Below are positions 16,301 to 23,669 of a stretch of 33,920 nucleotides of DNA, in pieces. Position numbers and translations under genes: made by a program. How positions within the stretch are numbered: position 1 is the first letter of the stretch; the number at the start of each line of letters is the position of its first letter. The stretch comes from a virus. The stretch spans positions 1-33,920 of the IMG/VR virus record IMGVR_UViG_3300042543_000289. The stretch is one strand, 5' to 3'. The notes beneath the pieces are model-generated. The model was not told the DNA's origin and made no database searches. It was given only the letters and a program-made list of their open reading frames with translations.

Positions 16301-16461
16301 TGCAGCAGACTGGGCCCACCCTGCAGATGGCAGACGGCTCCCAGTGGATCCGGCGCGATGAGGCCATGGCCCTGTTGCAGTCCAACACCCGCGCCACCCT
16401 GGCAGCCGTTGACCAGATGAACCGCTCCGCAGTCAACCGCAACCGGTACGGGCCCCGATGA
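13312..16461 (+). CDS. tail tape measure protein
   Basis: The 1049-residue protein sets tail length and takes part in DNA ejection. The TP901/lambda-H type core is recognisable in two pieces. Residues 76-200 include LRVKALAEPLGEVARLQ, FRQLGQAMGSGRLQGDELRSLMERMPGIGQAIVEV (split here), and residues 432-458 hold VTVGDIKKMGAEGLITTDIMLKAM, which usually follows at once. Between them lies a highly charged coiled coil of about 225 residues (205-430). Hydrophobic segments at about 514-550 and 643-735 could enter membranes. The C-terminus has the usual FARGGWVSRPTIAQLGEGGDPGGEYAIPAGRM. At about 0.15 nm per residue, the protein would suit a tail of roughly 150 nm, an inference. Confidence 0.93.
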   Translation: MANDLDALLKVQARVTGQQDLREADALLKRLGVSADNSAGGMKRMARAGNDLQGALAAIGLGAVVAGLTAYGRQALTAGEDSQLLALRVKALAEPLGEVARLQAFTARAAEQFTLGQNDAGQAVTDLYGRLRPMGVSLDQIETTFIGVSKAARLSGLGAFDAKEAFRQLGQAMGSGRLQGDELRSLMERMPGIGQAIVEVFNDISRSRGLQQITRQRAEQLVAEVRDGEKRQTEELQEGIRDRQRAMQRDTDDQLRLIARRYDELRTAMNQAEEDGDTKRDRATQDRLDAEKKAIDERYKIERDGIEERVKLRLKEVSGDTSLSDAQREAVEKRISDERDAILDGIQERQSEELKKLSRGYEDQANQSRRAREAERTKKANALQDQQRAEEDQVRESLRRRQEDLQSAMNKELEIQKGANKKAIVDILLRSKVTVGDIKKMGAEGLITTDIMLKAMDKLAQKSIPPPTALMEFNKAMKDLTKVIGDDLLPTLTPAIQGITSLIKSFIAAPAWAKQLTVGLGLLVAALGSLALLVASAKFIGVSLGIVKLIKHFKDLASASRLAREATKTIGEALVPTATIGKPITPQQLGLDLSKKFQGYQLPLELDLVTPKIPPIKADLVPEVPPSAMSRLMGSLGGIGRALRGLIADVALFGVSLLGLIPGVGRLGAAFASLRIGATIAGWLGALVPFAGQAIAAMAPFLAWITGTLLPTLVGVFSGPVGWIALGLAALVVGMVYFREPIMDFLSWALGEIATFWKNVWNFIYETQLEPWVNLWNSDLLKPIRDAAKSWLNSIVKFFGGILEFIDKNWLKQWGAYWESFANDPFAFIEKVERRFGDLWSSVVETWKRIPGILQNVWDSVLNGMGRTWRWMIGGAVDALNGIIRLWNSVSQNVNRLPTPVKLPVIPEIMTGQIPGFARGGWVSRPTIAQLGEGGDPGGEYAIPAGRMDAAMAAWMQGVRGPALVQAWQSSPSPAGAPAAAPLPGSYGAAPQVTLQLQQTGPTLQMADGSQWIRRDEAMALLQSNTRATLAAVDQMNRSAVNRNRYGPR

Positions 16462-16949
16462 CCAGCCCCAACCGCATCAGCGCCGCATTCCTGGACATCC
16501 GCACCCCTGGCGGGGTGATCATGCGCCGCTGGCAATCCCGCTGGCTTCACGCCGCTGTCACCTGGGAGGGCGCCGAGTGGGGCTATGCCCCGTTCGAGTG
16601 GTCGGGTGTCTCCTCCGGAGGCCTGATCGACGCCGCGACTGCTGCCCTGTCGTTCCCCCTGCTGCTCAGCCTTGAGCAGGATCTGCGGACCGCTTCCGAC
16701 GGCTACTGGATCGGGCGGCTGCGGGTCTACCACTATCCCGAGCCGGACGATGGCCCCCAGCCCCCGGCCGGGATGGTGCTCGTCGGCGGCCCGTTCCGCG
16801 GGCGCGTTGTGCTAGCCGGCGTCAGCGATTCGCGCCTGGAGGTGACGTTGGATGCGGGCCTCATCGCCGCGGGTGGCAGCCGGTTCCCTCCCCGCCAGAC
16901 GACGACTGCCCTGATCGGTACGCCCTGTGAGCTGGGGGGTGGCCGCTGA
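16458..16949 (+). CDS. minor tail / distal tail protein
   Basis: The 163-residue protein occupies the lambda M/L position, directly after the tape measure and before the tail hub. It looks beta-rich: the N-terminus has TPGGVIMRRWQSRWLHAAVTWEG, the middle WIGRLRVYHYPEP, and the end GMVLVGGPFRGRVVLAGVSDSRLEVTLDAGL (broken into strands). A two-sandwich ring protein that joins the tube to the tip is plausible. I cannot name the family securely. It overlaps the tape measure by four bases and the hub gene by one. Confidence 0.6.
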   Translation: MTSPNRISAAFLDIRTPGGVIMRRWQSRWLHAAVTWEGAEWGYAPFEWSGVSSGGLIDAATAALSFPLLLSLEQDLRTASDGYWIGRLRVYHYPEPDDGPQPPAGMVLVGGPFRGRVVLAGVSDSRLEVTLDAGLIAAGGSRFPPRQTTTALIGTPCELGGGR

Positions 16950-19186
16950 TGCCAGGGAGCTCCAGGAGGGACGACAGTAGAGCACCGCTCTACAGCTACG
17001 ACCTGCCTGGGTTCCAGTACGAGGGCGTCAGCACCACCCCCGATCAGTTGTTCGCGCACTGGGGCGGCCTTCAGGGCTGGATCTCCCAGCAGCTGGGCCA
17101 GCTGCAGGCCAACAGCGCTGCAGCGGTTGCGGCGATGACCGCGCAGGATCGGACCGCCACCTCTGACGTGGACCTGCTCGCCCCCATCCAGGCGATGGCC
17201 CTGGGTGCTGCGGTGCCCGTGGTGTTCGCCCGGCGCCGCACCGCTGGCACCGGCGGGGTGATGGTGCAGCCAAGAGCGACAGAGTGCCAGTTCAGCAACA
17301 CCACGAACACGATCACGGTCCGTTTTCACTGCGTGCTGGGTGATGGTCAGATGGGATCCGTTCAGGTGCGCGATGTGCGCAATGGCCTGAGTCGCCAGGG
17401 ATCGTTCAGCCAGAACTACAACACCCGAGCGGGCACCTGGACACCTGGCAACCGGGCGGGTGTTTTCTATGGCATTGGCCAGGAACTACAGACGTTTCCA
17501 TTCATCTGTGGCGGGGGCGGAAACTATAAAGGCCTCTCGACTATTGAATTTTCCAACAGTTACCCGGTCGATTCCCAGAACTGGAAACAGGCCTGGAACG
17601 TCTTCATCAGATCCGGCCTAATCATTGAACGCGGCCGGTTGGTTGATTCAGTCGTTGGCCCGTCTGACAACATCTGCGACCTGCTGATCTGGGCGCTCAC
17701 GAAATCGGGCCGACTGACGGAAGCAGAGATTGATATGGATGCAATGCTGAAGGCAGCGCAGTTCATTGAAGCCAATCAGCTCTATTGTAATGCTGAGTTT
17801 GTTGAGATAACGGATCTGCCGGACTTCATCACGAACATTCTCCCTTCATTCCTGCTGCGTGATGTAACGATTGGCGGGAAGTTTGCCGTTATCCCCCTGC
17901 TACCGACCAACGAGGACGGAACCCTCCTGACCGGGGAAGTGACGATCGACTGGGACCTGACTGAGGAGGTGATCCTCCCTGGCGGCTACAGCGAGCAGCA
18001 GGGCGAGGCTGCCACCCGTGGGGCGCTGGAGGTGATCGCCACCTGGCGCCAGCAGACCAGCGACATCCACCCCCCGCTCAACCGCACGCTCACCGTGGGC
18101 CAGGCGGGCGACGACAGCCCGGCGGTGGAGACCATGGGGATGAGGGGCTACTGCACCTCCGTGCGGCACGCGGCGATGGCAGCCGGCTATCGGCACGCGG
18201 TCCGCACCCTGGCGGGGGCCACTGCGACGGCGCGGCTGGCCCATGGCGATCACTCCGGATACCTCCGGGCGGGCCAGATCATCCGCACCACCCTGCAGGT
18301 TGCGACCGAGTGGGAGCCGCCTGGCGTGCTGTCGTTCACCTGGCAGCTCGATTCGGTGGCGCTGGCCTCCGACGCATCCGAGACCCTGCAGCTGCGTGCG
18401 TTCCCCCTGCTGGCGGACGGCTCCAGCCTGCTCACCCAGCGGGTGATCGCAGCCAGGGATGGCGCCCAGGACGTTGACCTGCCTTACCCGGAGCTGTCCG
18501 CACGGGATGAATCCGGCCGGGCCACGGATACGAGCTCGCCCGCGTCCAGCACCTCCGGCGTGCCGTTCACTAGCGGCGGCGGCATCCCCGCCATCGGGCG
18601 CCCAGGCGACATGGATCGCGTCAACTTGCCACCCGCAGGGCCACTATTGCGCAATGGTCCTGCGGCGCCAGCAGAGGGTAGCGCGGTGTCACGGGCAGGG
18701 GGAGCACCCAATGACGAGGTTCAGCCCGCCTATGGAGGGCAGTCCGGAACCTGGCTCCTTCAATCGTCACCATTTGGATACGTTTATGGGATGGCACACC
18801 CCTGGGAGTGCAGGTACGGCGCCGCGATCATCAGGACGCGAGTACGCGGTCTTAACATTGCATCTAGTGGCTGGGCGTATGTCGATATGACAATCAGCTC
18901 TAAAACACCGGTTCAGGCTCGTAGATTCGCCGTGGGTATCAACGGAGACTTTGGCGATGCACTTGTTGAGACGTATCGCGTTTCCTATACTCGGCTCGAT
19001 GGAACGAAGTACTCCTTTGATGTCTGGGGTTCAACAGATGCTCCCTTTGGCGCCCAGGGCCAATTCCGCAGGGAAGATATAGACTGGCGCTGTAATCTTA
19101 GGGATGAAACGGTCGGGCCGGTTAGAACTCCTGCCGATATTGCTGTTAGAGGTGAAAATGGGGACACCAGTTACCCGCCGCGATGA
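16949..19186 (+). CDS. tail tip / hub protein, gpJ-like
   Basis: The 745-residue protein is the likely tail hub, the part that closes the tube and carries receptor-binding elements. The J/gp27-type core includes APIQAMALGAAVPVVFARRR near 78-97, where lambda-like hubs have the same 'G..VPV.YGR' turn. Also present are DNICDLLIWALTKSGRL near 242-258 and a region that resembles the J domain reading LTEEVILPGGYSEQQGE (about 336-352). Residues about 505-600 are a Gly/Ser/Pro linker. The last 130 residues (from about 610) form a separate AT-rich, beta-rich tip with SPFGYVYGMAHPWECRYGAA, which may touch the host surface. The start overlaps the previous stop by one base (TGATG). Confidence 0.78.
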   Translation: MPGSSRRDDSRAPLYSYDLPGFQYEGVSTTPDQLFAHWGGLQGWISQQLGQLQANSAAAVAAMTAQDRTATSDVDLLAPIQAMALGAAVPVVFARRRTAGTGGVMVQPRATECQFSNTTNTITVRFHCVLGDGQMGSVQVRDVRNGLSRQGSFSQNYNTRAGTWTPGNRAGVFYGIGQELQTFPFICGGGGNYKGLSTIEFSNSYPVDSQNWKQAWNVFIRSGLIIERGRLVDSVVGPSDNICDLLIWALTKSGRLTEAEIDMDAMLKAAQFIEANQLYCNAEFVEITDLPDFITNILPSFLLRDVTIGGKFAVIPLLPTNEDGTLLTGEVTIDWDLTEEVILPGGYSEQQGEAATRGALEVIATWRQQTSDIHPPLNRTLTVGQAGDDSPAVETMGMRGYCTSVRHAAMAAGYRHAVRTLAGATATARLAHGDHSGYLRAGQIIRTTLQVATEWEPPGVLSFTWQLDSVALASDASETLQLRAFPLLADGSSLLTQRVIAARDGAQDVDLPYPELSARDESGRATDTSSPASSTSGVPFTSGGGIPAIGRPGDMDRVNLPPAGPLLRNGPAAPAEGSAVSRAGGAPNDEVQPAYGGQSGTWLLQSSPFGYVYGMAHPWECRYGAAIIRTRVRGLNIASSGWAYVDMTISSKTPVQARRFAVGINGDFGDALVETYRVSYTRLDGTKYSFDVWGSTDAPFGAQGQFRREDIDWRCNLRDETVGPVRTPADIAVRGENGDTSYPPR

Positions 19187-20241
19187 TCCCCTTCCCCGCT
19201 CTCCGCCCCAAGGCCTACGACATAGACCACGGCGACTATCCGGCCTCCGTACAGCAGACAATGAGCGGCCGGACCGCTATTCTGCAGCACTCGACAACAG
19301 AGACCGGGATCAGATTCCCCGCGCAATTCGTAGGGCTAACACAGGCGGAAGTGCTCGATGTTTTTGAGCACTATGAATCTGTCGGCAACGTGATCGGCTT
19401 TACGTTCGATCCCGTCACCCTGCCGGCGACTGAAACCCCCTCCGGCTTCCGCTGGCGCTATGCACGCGAGCCAGTCAGTGTTCTGGATTCTGAGTTTTTC
19501 TCAGTCTCCTGCCAGTTCATCGCGGATCTCTACCCTGACTTCGCGCTGGATGGCGGCTGGGCGACGCTGTTCATCCGGGGGGATGAGGGGACGGTCAGCA
19601 TCCCCCGCACGGTGGCACCCAGTGCGCCCACGATCACCCTGTCGGGCCTGACGGCTGGCGTCACCTCTGACGGGTTCGTGGAGGTGTCGGGCCTGCGCGT
19701 GGGCAGCACCTGGCAGTTCTCGACGAATGGCGGCAGCTCCTGGTCTGCTGGCACCTCGCCAGGGTTCACCCTGCCCGAGGGCACCTATGCGGCCGGGGCT
19801 GTCCGGGTGCGACAGACCGATCCCGACGGGCTCACCTCCACCGCCGCGCAGAATGCCTCCGCCATCACCGTGGCACCGCCCAGCTCGGTCGTGGTGGCGT
19901 TCACCGCAGCAGCTGGGGCGACCACAACCGGCACCGTTACCCTCCCCCTGCTGGGCCGGCTCGTGCGGTTCTCCATGAGCCATCCGGGGTGGTTCACGCT
20001 CTACGCATCTGTGGCGGCCCGATCGGCTGACAGCAGCAGGCCAGCCACGGTGATGCCCGCCAGGGGGGTGGGCGTCTGCGCTGATCCCCGCCTCGCCGCT
20101 GGTGGGGTGATCAATCTGAACCAGTTCGCGGACATCAGAAACGAAGAATCGCCAGCGACAACTGCCTACCCTTGGAAGCATGTCAACGAAGACACGGTGA
20201 GCCGTGACTTCGTGATAATCTTAACCATTATCACCTCATAA
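19183..20241 (+). CDS. minor tail protein, gpM-like N-terminus plus Ig-like domain
   Basis: Residues 1-118 match the gpM-type minor tail pattern: TGIRFPAQFVGLTQAEVLDVFEHY, GFTFDPVTL, GFRWRYAREPVSV, FFSVSCQFIADL. Residues about 140-232 look like an Ig-like/fibronectin-like sandwich (APTITLSGLTAG, STWQFSTNGGSSWSAG, GTYAAGAVRVRQTDPDG), a common bacterial surface and phage tail domain. The remaining 120 residues are beta-rich and end hydrophobic (DFVIILTIITS). Lambda gpM alone is much shorter, so this is a fused, decorated version. It overlaps the hub gene by four bases, and the next gene starts five bases after its stop. Confidence 0.75.
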   Translation: MIPFPALRPKAYDIDHGDYPASVQQTMSGRTAILQHSTTETGIRFPAQFVGLTQAEVLDVFEHYESVGNVIGFTFDPVTLPATETPSGFRWRYAREPVSVLDSEFFSVSCQFIADLYPDFALDGGWATLFIRGDEGTVSIPRTVAPSAPTITLSGLTAGVTSDGFVEVSGLRVGSTWQFSTNGGSSWSAGTSPGFTLPEGTYAAGAVRVRQTDPDGLTSTAAQNASAITVAPPSSVVVAFTAAAGATTTGTVTLPLLGRLVRFSMSHPGWFTLYASVAARSADSSRPATVMPARGVGVCADPRLAAGGVINLNQFADIRNEESPATTAYPWKHVNEDTVSRDFVIILTIITS

Positions 20242-20245
20242 AGCT

Positions 20246-21322
20246 ATGGCAGTTACAACAGCTTCTTATAGCGTCGCGGCGAACTACACCCCAGCGCAGT
20301 TTGCAACACAGGTTCGCGCGATGTTTATCGACGCGGGGCTGATGACTGATTGGGTTGGTAGCTCCTCCAGCGGCGGGGTAGAAAACCGGGTGCTTGAGAT
20401 GACTTACGACGGCTCGAAAACATACGGAAAGACTTATCTATGGTTCCAGTTCCTTGGCGCGGATATGTTCTTTCATATCTCCACCGGCTGGAATACATCG
20501 ACGAATATTCCGCAAGGTGTCGGTGGCGCGGGCACGCAGTATCTGGACTGGCTGAGCACCACCACAAGCGCAACGACGAATCACATGCGGGTGACCGCAA
20601 GCGGGGCGACTGGGTTCAATTCCTCCCAATCGATCTCTATTCAGCGGATCACCAGCAACGTGAGAACGAACTTCTCCGTCTTCCTGTTGGTGAATGGCTC
20701 GACTGCTCTGCATTTCTTTATCGACAAGACGGCGCCTATTGCATCACTGGTGGACCTGGATAAGGTTTGTTATACCTCAATGATGTGGTGTAAGTTGTCT
20801 ACATCCAACAGGATTGGCCAGGCCAGCTTCCAACTATTTTCGCCTCGTCTGCGGCGCTCTCATCTGGGCCAGGCTCTCCGTGGAATCACCAGTGGCGGAG
20901 CTTACGGAGCGTCAAACACCGCACTCTCGCCGTGGGAAGTATGGTCTGGGGCTGCCAATCAGCTCGGAAGTATCACGTATGGCGCAATCGGCAACCTGAA
21001 CTCAACAGGTGGCGGCGATAACTACGCATTTACAGTTCCGGTGGTCACGCTTCCGATTGCGTTCACAAATACAAACCCCGCCTACCCGGCTGACGAAAGG
21101 CCAGTACTTGAGAATTACCTGTTTAATATGTCCTCAGCAGCAACACTCCCGGAAGACTTTGCAATCATTGCGATTTACAACAACAACACCGTTGCCCTTG
21201 GTTCAACCCTCCAGATAACGCCAGGCGTTGAGGAGTACATCGTAATAGCGGTAGCCAATGCCTCCACCTCCGTGCCCCTCGGCGAGGCCCCAACCATGGT
21301 GTTCGGGGGGCGTGTCATCTGA
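20246..21322 (+). CDS. unknown tail-tip structural protein
   Basis: This 358-residue protein is rich in Ser, Thr, Asn and Gly with aromatic residues, like virion surface proteins. The N-terminus has YTPAQFATQVRAMFIDAGLM, a helix near the start seen in phage tail accessory proteins, followed by beta strands such as TYLWFQFLGADMFFHIS. The region 165-205 (STALHFFIDKTAPIASLVDLDK, YTSMMWCKLS) is also strand-like. The final third has TVPVVTLPIAFTNTNPAYPADERP. Nothing points to an enzyme. It lies in the tail-tip block between two gpM-like genes, and shares a base with the next gene (TGATG). The gene is AT-rich from about 20140 to 21250. A receptor-binding or tip-decoration role is inferred only. Confidence 0.55.
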   Translation: MAVTTASYSVAANYTPAQFATQVRAMFIDAGLMTDWVGSSSSGGVENRVLEMTYDGSKTYGKTYLWFQFLGADMFFHISTGWNTSTNIPQGVGGAGTQYLDWLSTTTSATTNHMRVTASGATGFNSSQSISIQRITSNVRTNFSVFLLVNGSTALHFFIDKTAPIASLVDLDKVCYTSMMWCKLSTSNRIGQASFQLFSPRLRRSHLGQALRGITSGGAYGASNTALSPWEVWSGAANQLGSITYGAIGNLNSTGGGDNYAFTVPVVTLPIAFTNTNPAYPADERPVLENYLFNMSSAATLPEDFAIIAIYNNNTVALGSTLQITPGVEEYIVIAVANASTSVPLGEAPTMVFGGRVI

Positions 21323-21609
21323 TGGGCAAATCCCTCAGCCTCCCCACGCTCGCGCTCACGCGGGGCGGCGTCAACCTCTCCCCCTCCCTGGTGGGGCCTG
21401 CCTTCAGCGGCGTCAGCGTGGGCGGCACCTCCGGCGCGAGGCGGAGCCTGGCCCTGCCCACCCTGGCTCTCACCCGGGGCGGCGTCAATCTGAACCCGTC
21501 GATTCTGTCGCTGCTTGAGATCGTCATCGGCGGCACCAACTGCCCACCAGGGCGGCGCTATCCGCTCTACGGTCAGCGTGGGCCTGATGCCTGGGAGCTG
21601 AACGTATGA
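21322..21609 (+). CDS. small tail-region protein with an internal tandem duplication
   Basis: The 95-residue protein contains two near-identical stretches of 20 residues. SLSLPTLALTRGGVNLSPSL (4-23) and SLALPTLALTRGGVNLNPSI (42-61) lie 38 residues apart, and the DNA is duplicated too. The spacer is Gly/Ser-rich. The C-terminal part (62-95) differs, with NCPPGRRYPLYGQRG. No family is recognised. It might be a short adapter that inserts the same strand motif into two partner subunits. The stop of the gene before it and the start of this one overlap as TGATG, and the next gene overlaps by four bases. Confidence 0.6.
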   Translation: MGKSLSLPTLALTRGGVNLSPSLVGPAFSGVSVGGTSGARRSLALPTLALTRGGVNLNPSILSLLEIVIGGTNCPPGRRYPLYGQRGPDAWELNV

Positions 21610-22016
21610 CCATCCTGATCCCTGACAGCTTGCCTGCTGATCTCTGGCGGGGCCGGCTCGATCTGACGGCGGCCTACCGGGTGCTGTTGCTCACCTCCGC
21701 CTACACCTGGCTGCCTGAGCACAATCGCCGCAACGACCTCACCGGGGAACACGCGGCCACAGGTGGCTATCCCACCGGAGGGGTCGCCATCACGCTCTCC
21801 GACAGCATCGATACCAGCACCCATCAGCATCTGCTGGTGACCTCCGCCGTGTCCATCGGGACCGGGCCGATCGTTGCCAGGTGGGCCGCTGTGGTCCGCT
21901 GGAGGGGTGGCGCGGCTTCGGATGATGATCTGGTGTTCGTGAAAGATTTCGGCCGGCTCATAGCGACTGACGGGGCATTTTCTATTCCGGCCCTTACGAT
22001 TCGGACGTTCAAATAA
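21606..22016 (+). CDS. conserved tail-associated protein
   Basis: The 136-residue protein has the pattern of a family often found near phage fibre genes: AAYRVLLLTSAYTWLPEHNRRNDL, then EHAATGGYPTGGVAITL, then AVVRWRGGAASDDDLVFVKDFG. It is beta-rich with a central Gly-turn and likely serves as a structural adapter in the tail tip. I know of no enzymatic role. It is coupled to its neighbours by four bases upstream and one downstream. Family naming is not possible from memory with confidence. Confidence 0.6.
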   Translation: MTILIPDSLPADLWRGRLDLTAAYRVLLLTSAYTWLPEHNRRNDLTGEHAATGGYPTGGVAITLSDSIDTSTHQHLLVTSAVSIGTGPIVARWAAVVRWRGGAASDDDLVFVKDFGRLIATDGAFSIPALTIRTFK

Positions 22017-22387
22017 TGGCCACATTCCCGAGTATCTTCACCCAGCCACCTGAACGGCAATATCAGTTGCCGACAGCAAGCTCATCGGAAACTGTCCTAC
22101 TCACCGGCGTAAAGGTTATTCACAAGCGTGGAAGTCTGGTAAGCAATGCGCCATTTTCGTTTTTGTTCACGAATCTAACTCTCACCCGTGCACAGCTGAT
22201 CAGCACGCACTACAGAGGAGAGAGAAAGAGAGGTTTTTCGATTCCCGTAGACCTATGGGCTAATCACGCCAGCCTATATGATGTAGTTCCTGCAGTGCAG
22301 GAATACAGATACAATTCCCCGCCAAGTAGGCGACAGAACGCGGCGGGACTTTATGACGTTACAGTGGAACTTGTTACCATGTTCTAG
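22016..22387 (+). CDS. second gpM-like minor tail protein
   Basis: The 123-residue protein has the same ordered features as the N-terminal part of the protein encoded at 19183: a strand then LT..(R/E)AQ (FLFTNLTLTRAQLISTHYRG), HY after a helix, GFSIPVD, YRYNSPPSRR, and the ending YDVTVELVTMF. This is the layout of gpM-type proteins. It is likely a paralogue or a partner that shares the fold. It ends just before the peptidase gene, with four bases between them, and is the last structural gene of the late operon. The gene is AT-rich. Confidence 0.6.
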   Translation: MATFPSIFTQPPERQYQLPTASSSETVLLTGVKVIHKRGSLVSNAPFSFLFTNLTLTRAQLISTHYRGERKRGFSIPVDLWANHASLYDVVPAVQEYRYNSPPSRRQNAAGLYDVTVELVTMF

Positions 22388-22390
22388 GCA

Positions 22391-23131
22391 ATGGCGGAAG
22401 ATCTGGCATCAGTGCGCGATGCGGTAGAGCACGCGGTGAAGGTGGGCCGGCTGGAGCCCCATCAGCTCGCGGCGCTCTCGAAGCATGACGAGGGCCTCAC
22501 GCTGGCCCAGCGGCAGGAGTTCACTGAAGGCTGGCGGGCCAAGGGATCCCCGGCGAAGCCGGTGCACGCCAACCCGCTCAGGGTGCCCTACTACAGCCAG
22601 CGAGACAGTGGCACGCAGCACGCCAACAGGATGTGCTTCAGCAGCGCCTGCGCCATGATGCTGGAGGGCATGAAGCCCGGAACGCTGCCTGGCCCCAACG
22701 GCGATGATGCCTACCTAGGCCGAGTGTTCCGCTATGGCGACACCATCAACTCCGAAAGCCAGGTAAAAGCGCTTGCCTCCTACGGCGTCACCGCAATGCT
22801 GAAGAAAAATTGCACAGTTGACGATATCAAGGCACAGATCGATCGGGGCATCTCCGTGCCTTTGGGATGTATTCACAAGGGCAACTTTCAGAACCTATAT
22901 GGCGATGGTCACTGGATTAACGCTATTGGATATGATAAGACCGCGTTTGTAGTGCACGATCCGTTTGGGGAGATGGATGTGATCAATGGCGGTTATCTCA
23001 ACAGCAATGGCAAAGCCCTTCGTTACTCATTCAAGAATTTTTGCCGCCGCTGGGAGGTTGTGCAGGCTGGCAGCAGTTACCGCTATGCACCGGGCAATGG
23101 CTGGGCAATCATCGCCCAGCCTGTTGCCTGA
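22391..23131 (+). CDS. C39-like cysteine peptidase, candidate endolysin or tail-associated hydrolase
   Basis: Residues 62-200 form a papain-like C39-type peptidase domain: LRVPYYSQRDS leads to the nucleophile C82 in NRMCFSSACAMML, then H174 in GHWINAIGYD and D190 in VHDPFG. These three fit the Cys-His-Asp triad. The N-terminal 60 residues (HQLAALSKHDEGLTLAQRQEF) are helical and may bind the cell wall or partner. The closest known use in phages is peptide-bond cleavage in the wall or substrate during lysis or entry. No signal peptide is seen. It is the last gene of the late operon, where endolysins are often placed, though a tail-tip role is also possible. The start follows the previous stop by three bases. 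Confidence 0.78.
   Translation: MAEDLASVRDAVEHAVKVGRLEPHQLAALSKHDEGLTLAQRQEFTEGWRAKGSPAKPVHANPLRVPYYSQRDSGTQHANRMCFSSACAMMLEGMKPGTLPGPNGDDAYLGRVFRYGDTINSESQVKALASYGVTAMLKKNCTVDDIKAQIDRGISVPLGCIHKGNFQNLYGDGHWINAIGYDKTAFVVHDPFGEMDVINGGYLNSNGKALRYSFKNFCRRWEVVQAGSSYRYAPGNGWAIIAQPVA
23099..23121. terminator. hairpin at the convergent operon junction
   Basis: GGCTGGGC (23099-23106) and GCCCAGCC (23114-23121) form a perfect eight-base stem with a seven-base loop. The hairpin lies at the 3' end of the peptidase gene, ten bases before its stop, and the minus-strand operon ends at 23156, just to the right. There is no T-run on either side, so it is not a classical intrinsic terminator, but a strong stem at a point where two operons meet is likely to limit read-through on both strands. 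Confidence 0.35.
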
Positions 23132-23155
23132 TGCCTGCGGCACCCGTCGGCTTGG

Positions 23156-23329
23156 TCAGGGCGGCGCTGGCGGCCTTGGCTGGTGGCTCGATCTGAGCAG
23201 GCCTTCGAGCTGATCCAGTGCCTCGGCCTTGGTCTTGGCGGCCACGCACTGCCCCCGCGAGCACAGGCGCCAGCAGCAGCCACCCGGGCCGTCAACTGCT
23301 GACCACTCCAGATCCAGATCGTCGGTCAC
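23156..23329 (-). CDS. small hypothetical protein (57 residues)
   Basis: A GTG start at 23329 overlaps the upstream stop (GTGA), and the frame runs to the TGA at 23156-23158. The product begins VTDDLDLEWSAVDGPGG and contains CCWRLCSRGQCVAAKTKAEA, with four cysteines in residues 18-28, and an amphipathic helix (ALDQLEGLLRSS). The Cys cluster could bind a metal, but the spacing (C-C-x3-C-x4-C) matches no motif I know. It is the last gene of the minus operon, 24 bases from the end of the convergent peptidase gene. The four-base coupling to its neighbour is the main evidence that it is real. Confidence 0.55.
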   Translation of the reverse strand: MTDDLDLEWSAVDGPGGCCWRLCSRGQCVAAKTKAEALDQLEGLLRSSHQPRPPAPP

Positions 23330-23610
23330 AGGGCCGCCTCAATCCAGCGAAGCCAGAACACCGGCTCGATCCCTCTGCCGCCGCGACGGTGTTCACCGAT
23401 GGCGCGGACTCGCTGACCGTTCTGGAGTAGGCGGCAGGCCTCGGCGAGGCCCCCGCCGACGCCGCCACAGGACACCCCACCTCCGCTGGCGGTGTGGATC
23501 GCCAGGGAGATGACGGGCCCAAACCCGCGCGAGGCGAGCGGGCTGACGATGATGCCGGAGACTGCCCCCTCAATGGTGACGATCTCGGGCGCTGGTGCTG
23601 AGCGTTTCAT
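23326..23610 (-). CDS. small hypothetical protein
   Basis: The 94-residue product starts MKRSAPAPEIVTIEGAVSG and has a Gly-rich middle (HTASGGGVSCGGVGGG) flanked by strands (GIIVSPLASRGFGPVISLAI). Its C-terminal half is charged (LAEACRLLQNGQRVRAIGEH) and ends EPVFWLRWIEAAL. No family is recognised. Real protein composition, in contrast to the other frames here, and overlap with the downstream 57-residue gene support the call. Upstream there is a 59-base gap that contains a repeat of the end of the gene at 24055, probably a trace of a lost gene. Confidence 0.55.
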   Translation of the reverse strand: MKRSAPAPEIVTIEGAVSGIIVSPLASRGFGPVISLAIHTASGGGVSCGGVGGGLAEACRLLQNGQRVRAIGEHRRGGRGIEPVFWLRWIEAAL

Positions 23611-23615
23611 GGGTG

Positions 23616-23642
23616 GGTGTCAGATGAGCGTGGGCGGGGCGG
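23616..23642. repeat. copy of the sequence at the 3' end of the 24055-24477 gene
   Basis: GGTGTCAGATGA at 23616-23627 is identical to 24051-24062 and is followed by a similar GGGCGG-rich stretch in both places. On the minus strand, 24051 is the end of the gene at 24055, where the reading is ATC ATC TGA CACC. At 23616 it reads CTC ATC TGA CACC without an intact gene in front. The short copy could be the remnant of a duplicated or replaced gene. GGTGTCAGA also occurs at 28729-28737, after the stop of the coiled-coil gene. Confidence 0.35.
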
Positions 23643-23669
23643 TGTTGGCAGCCTGCTTACATGCTGTAA

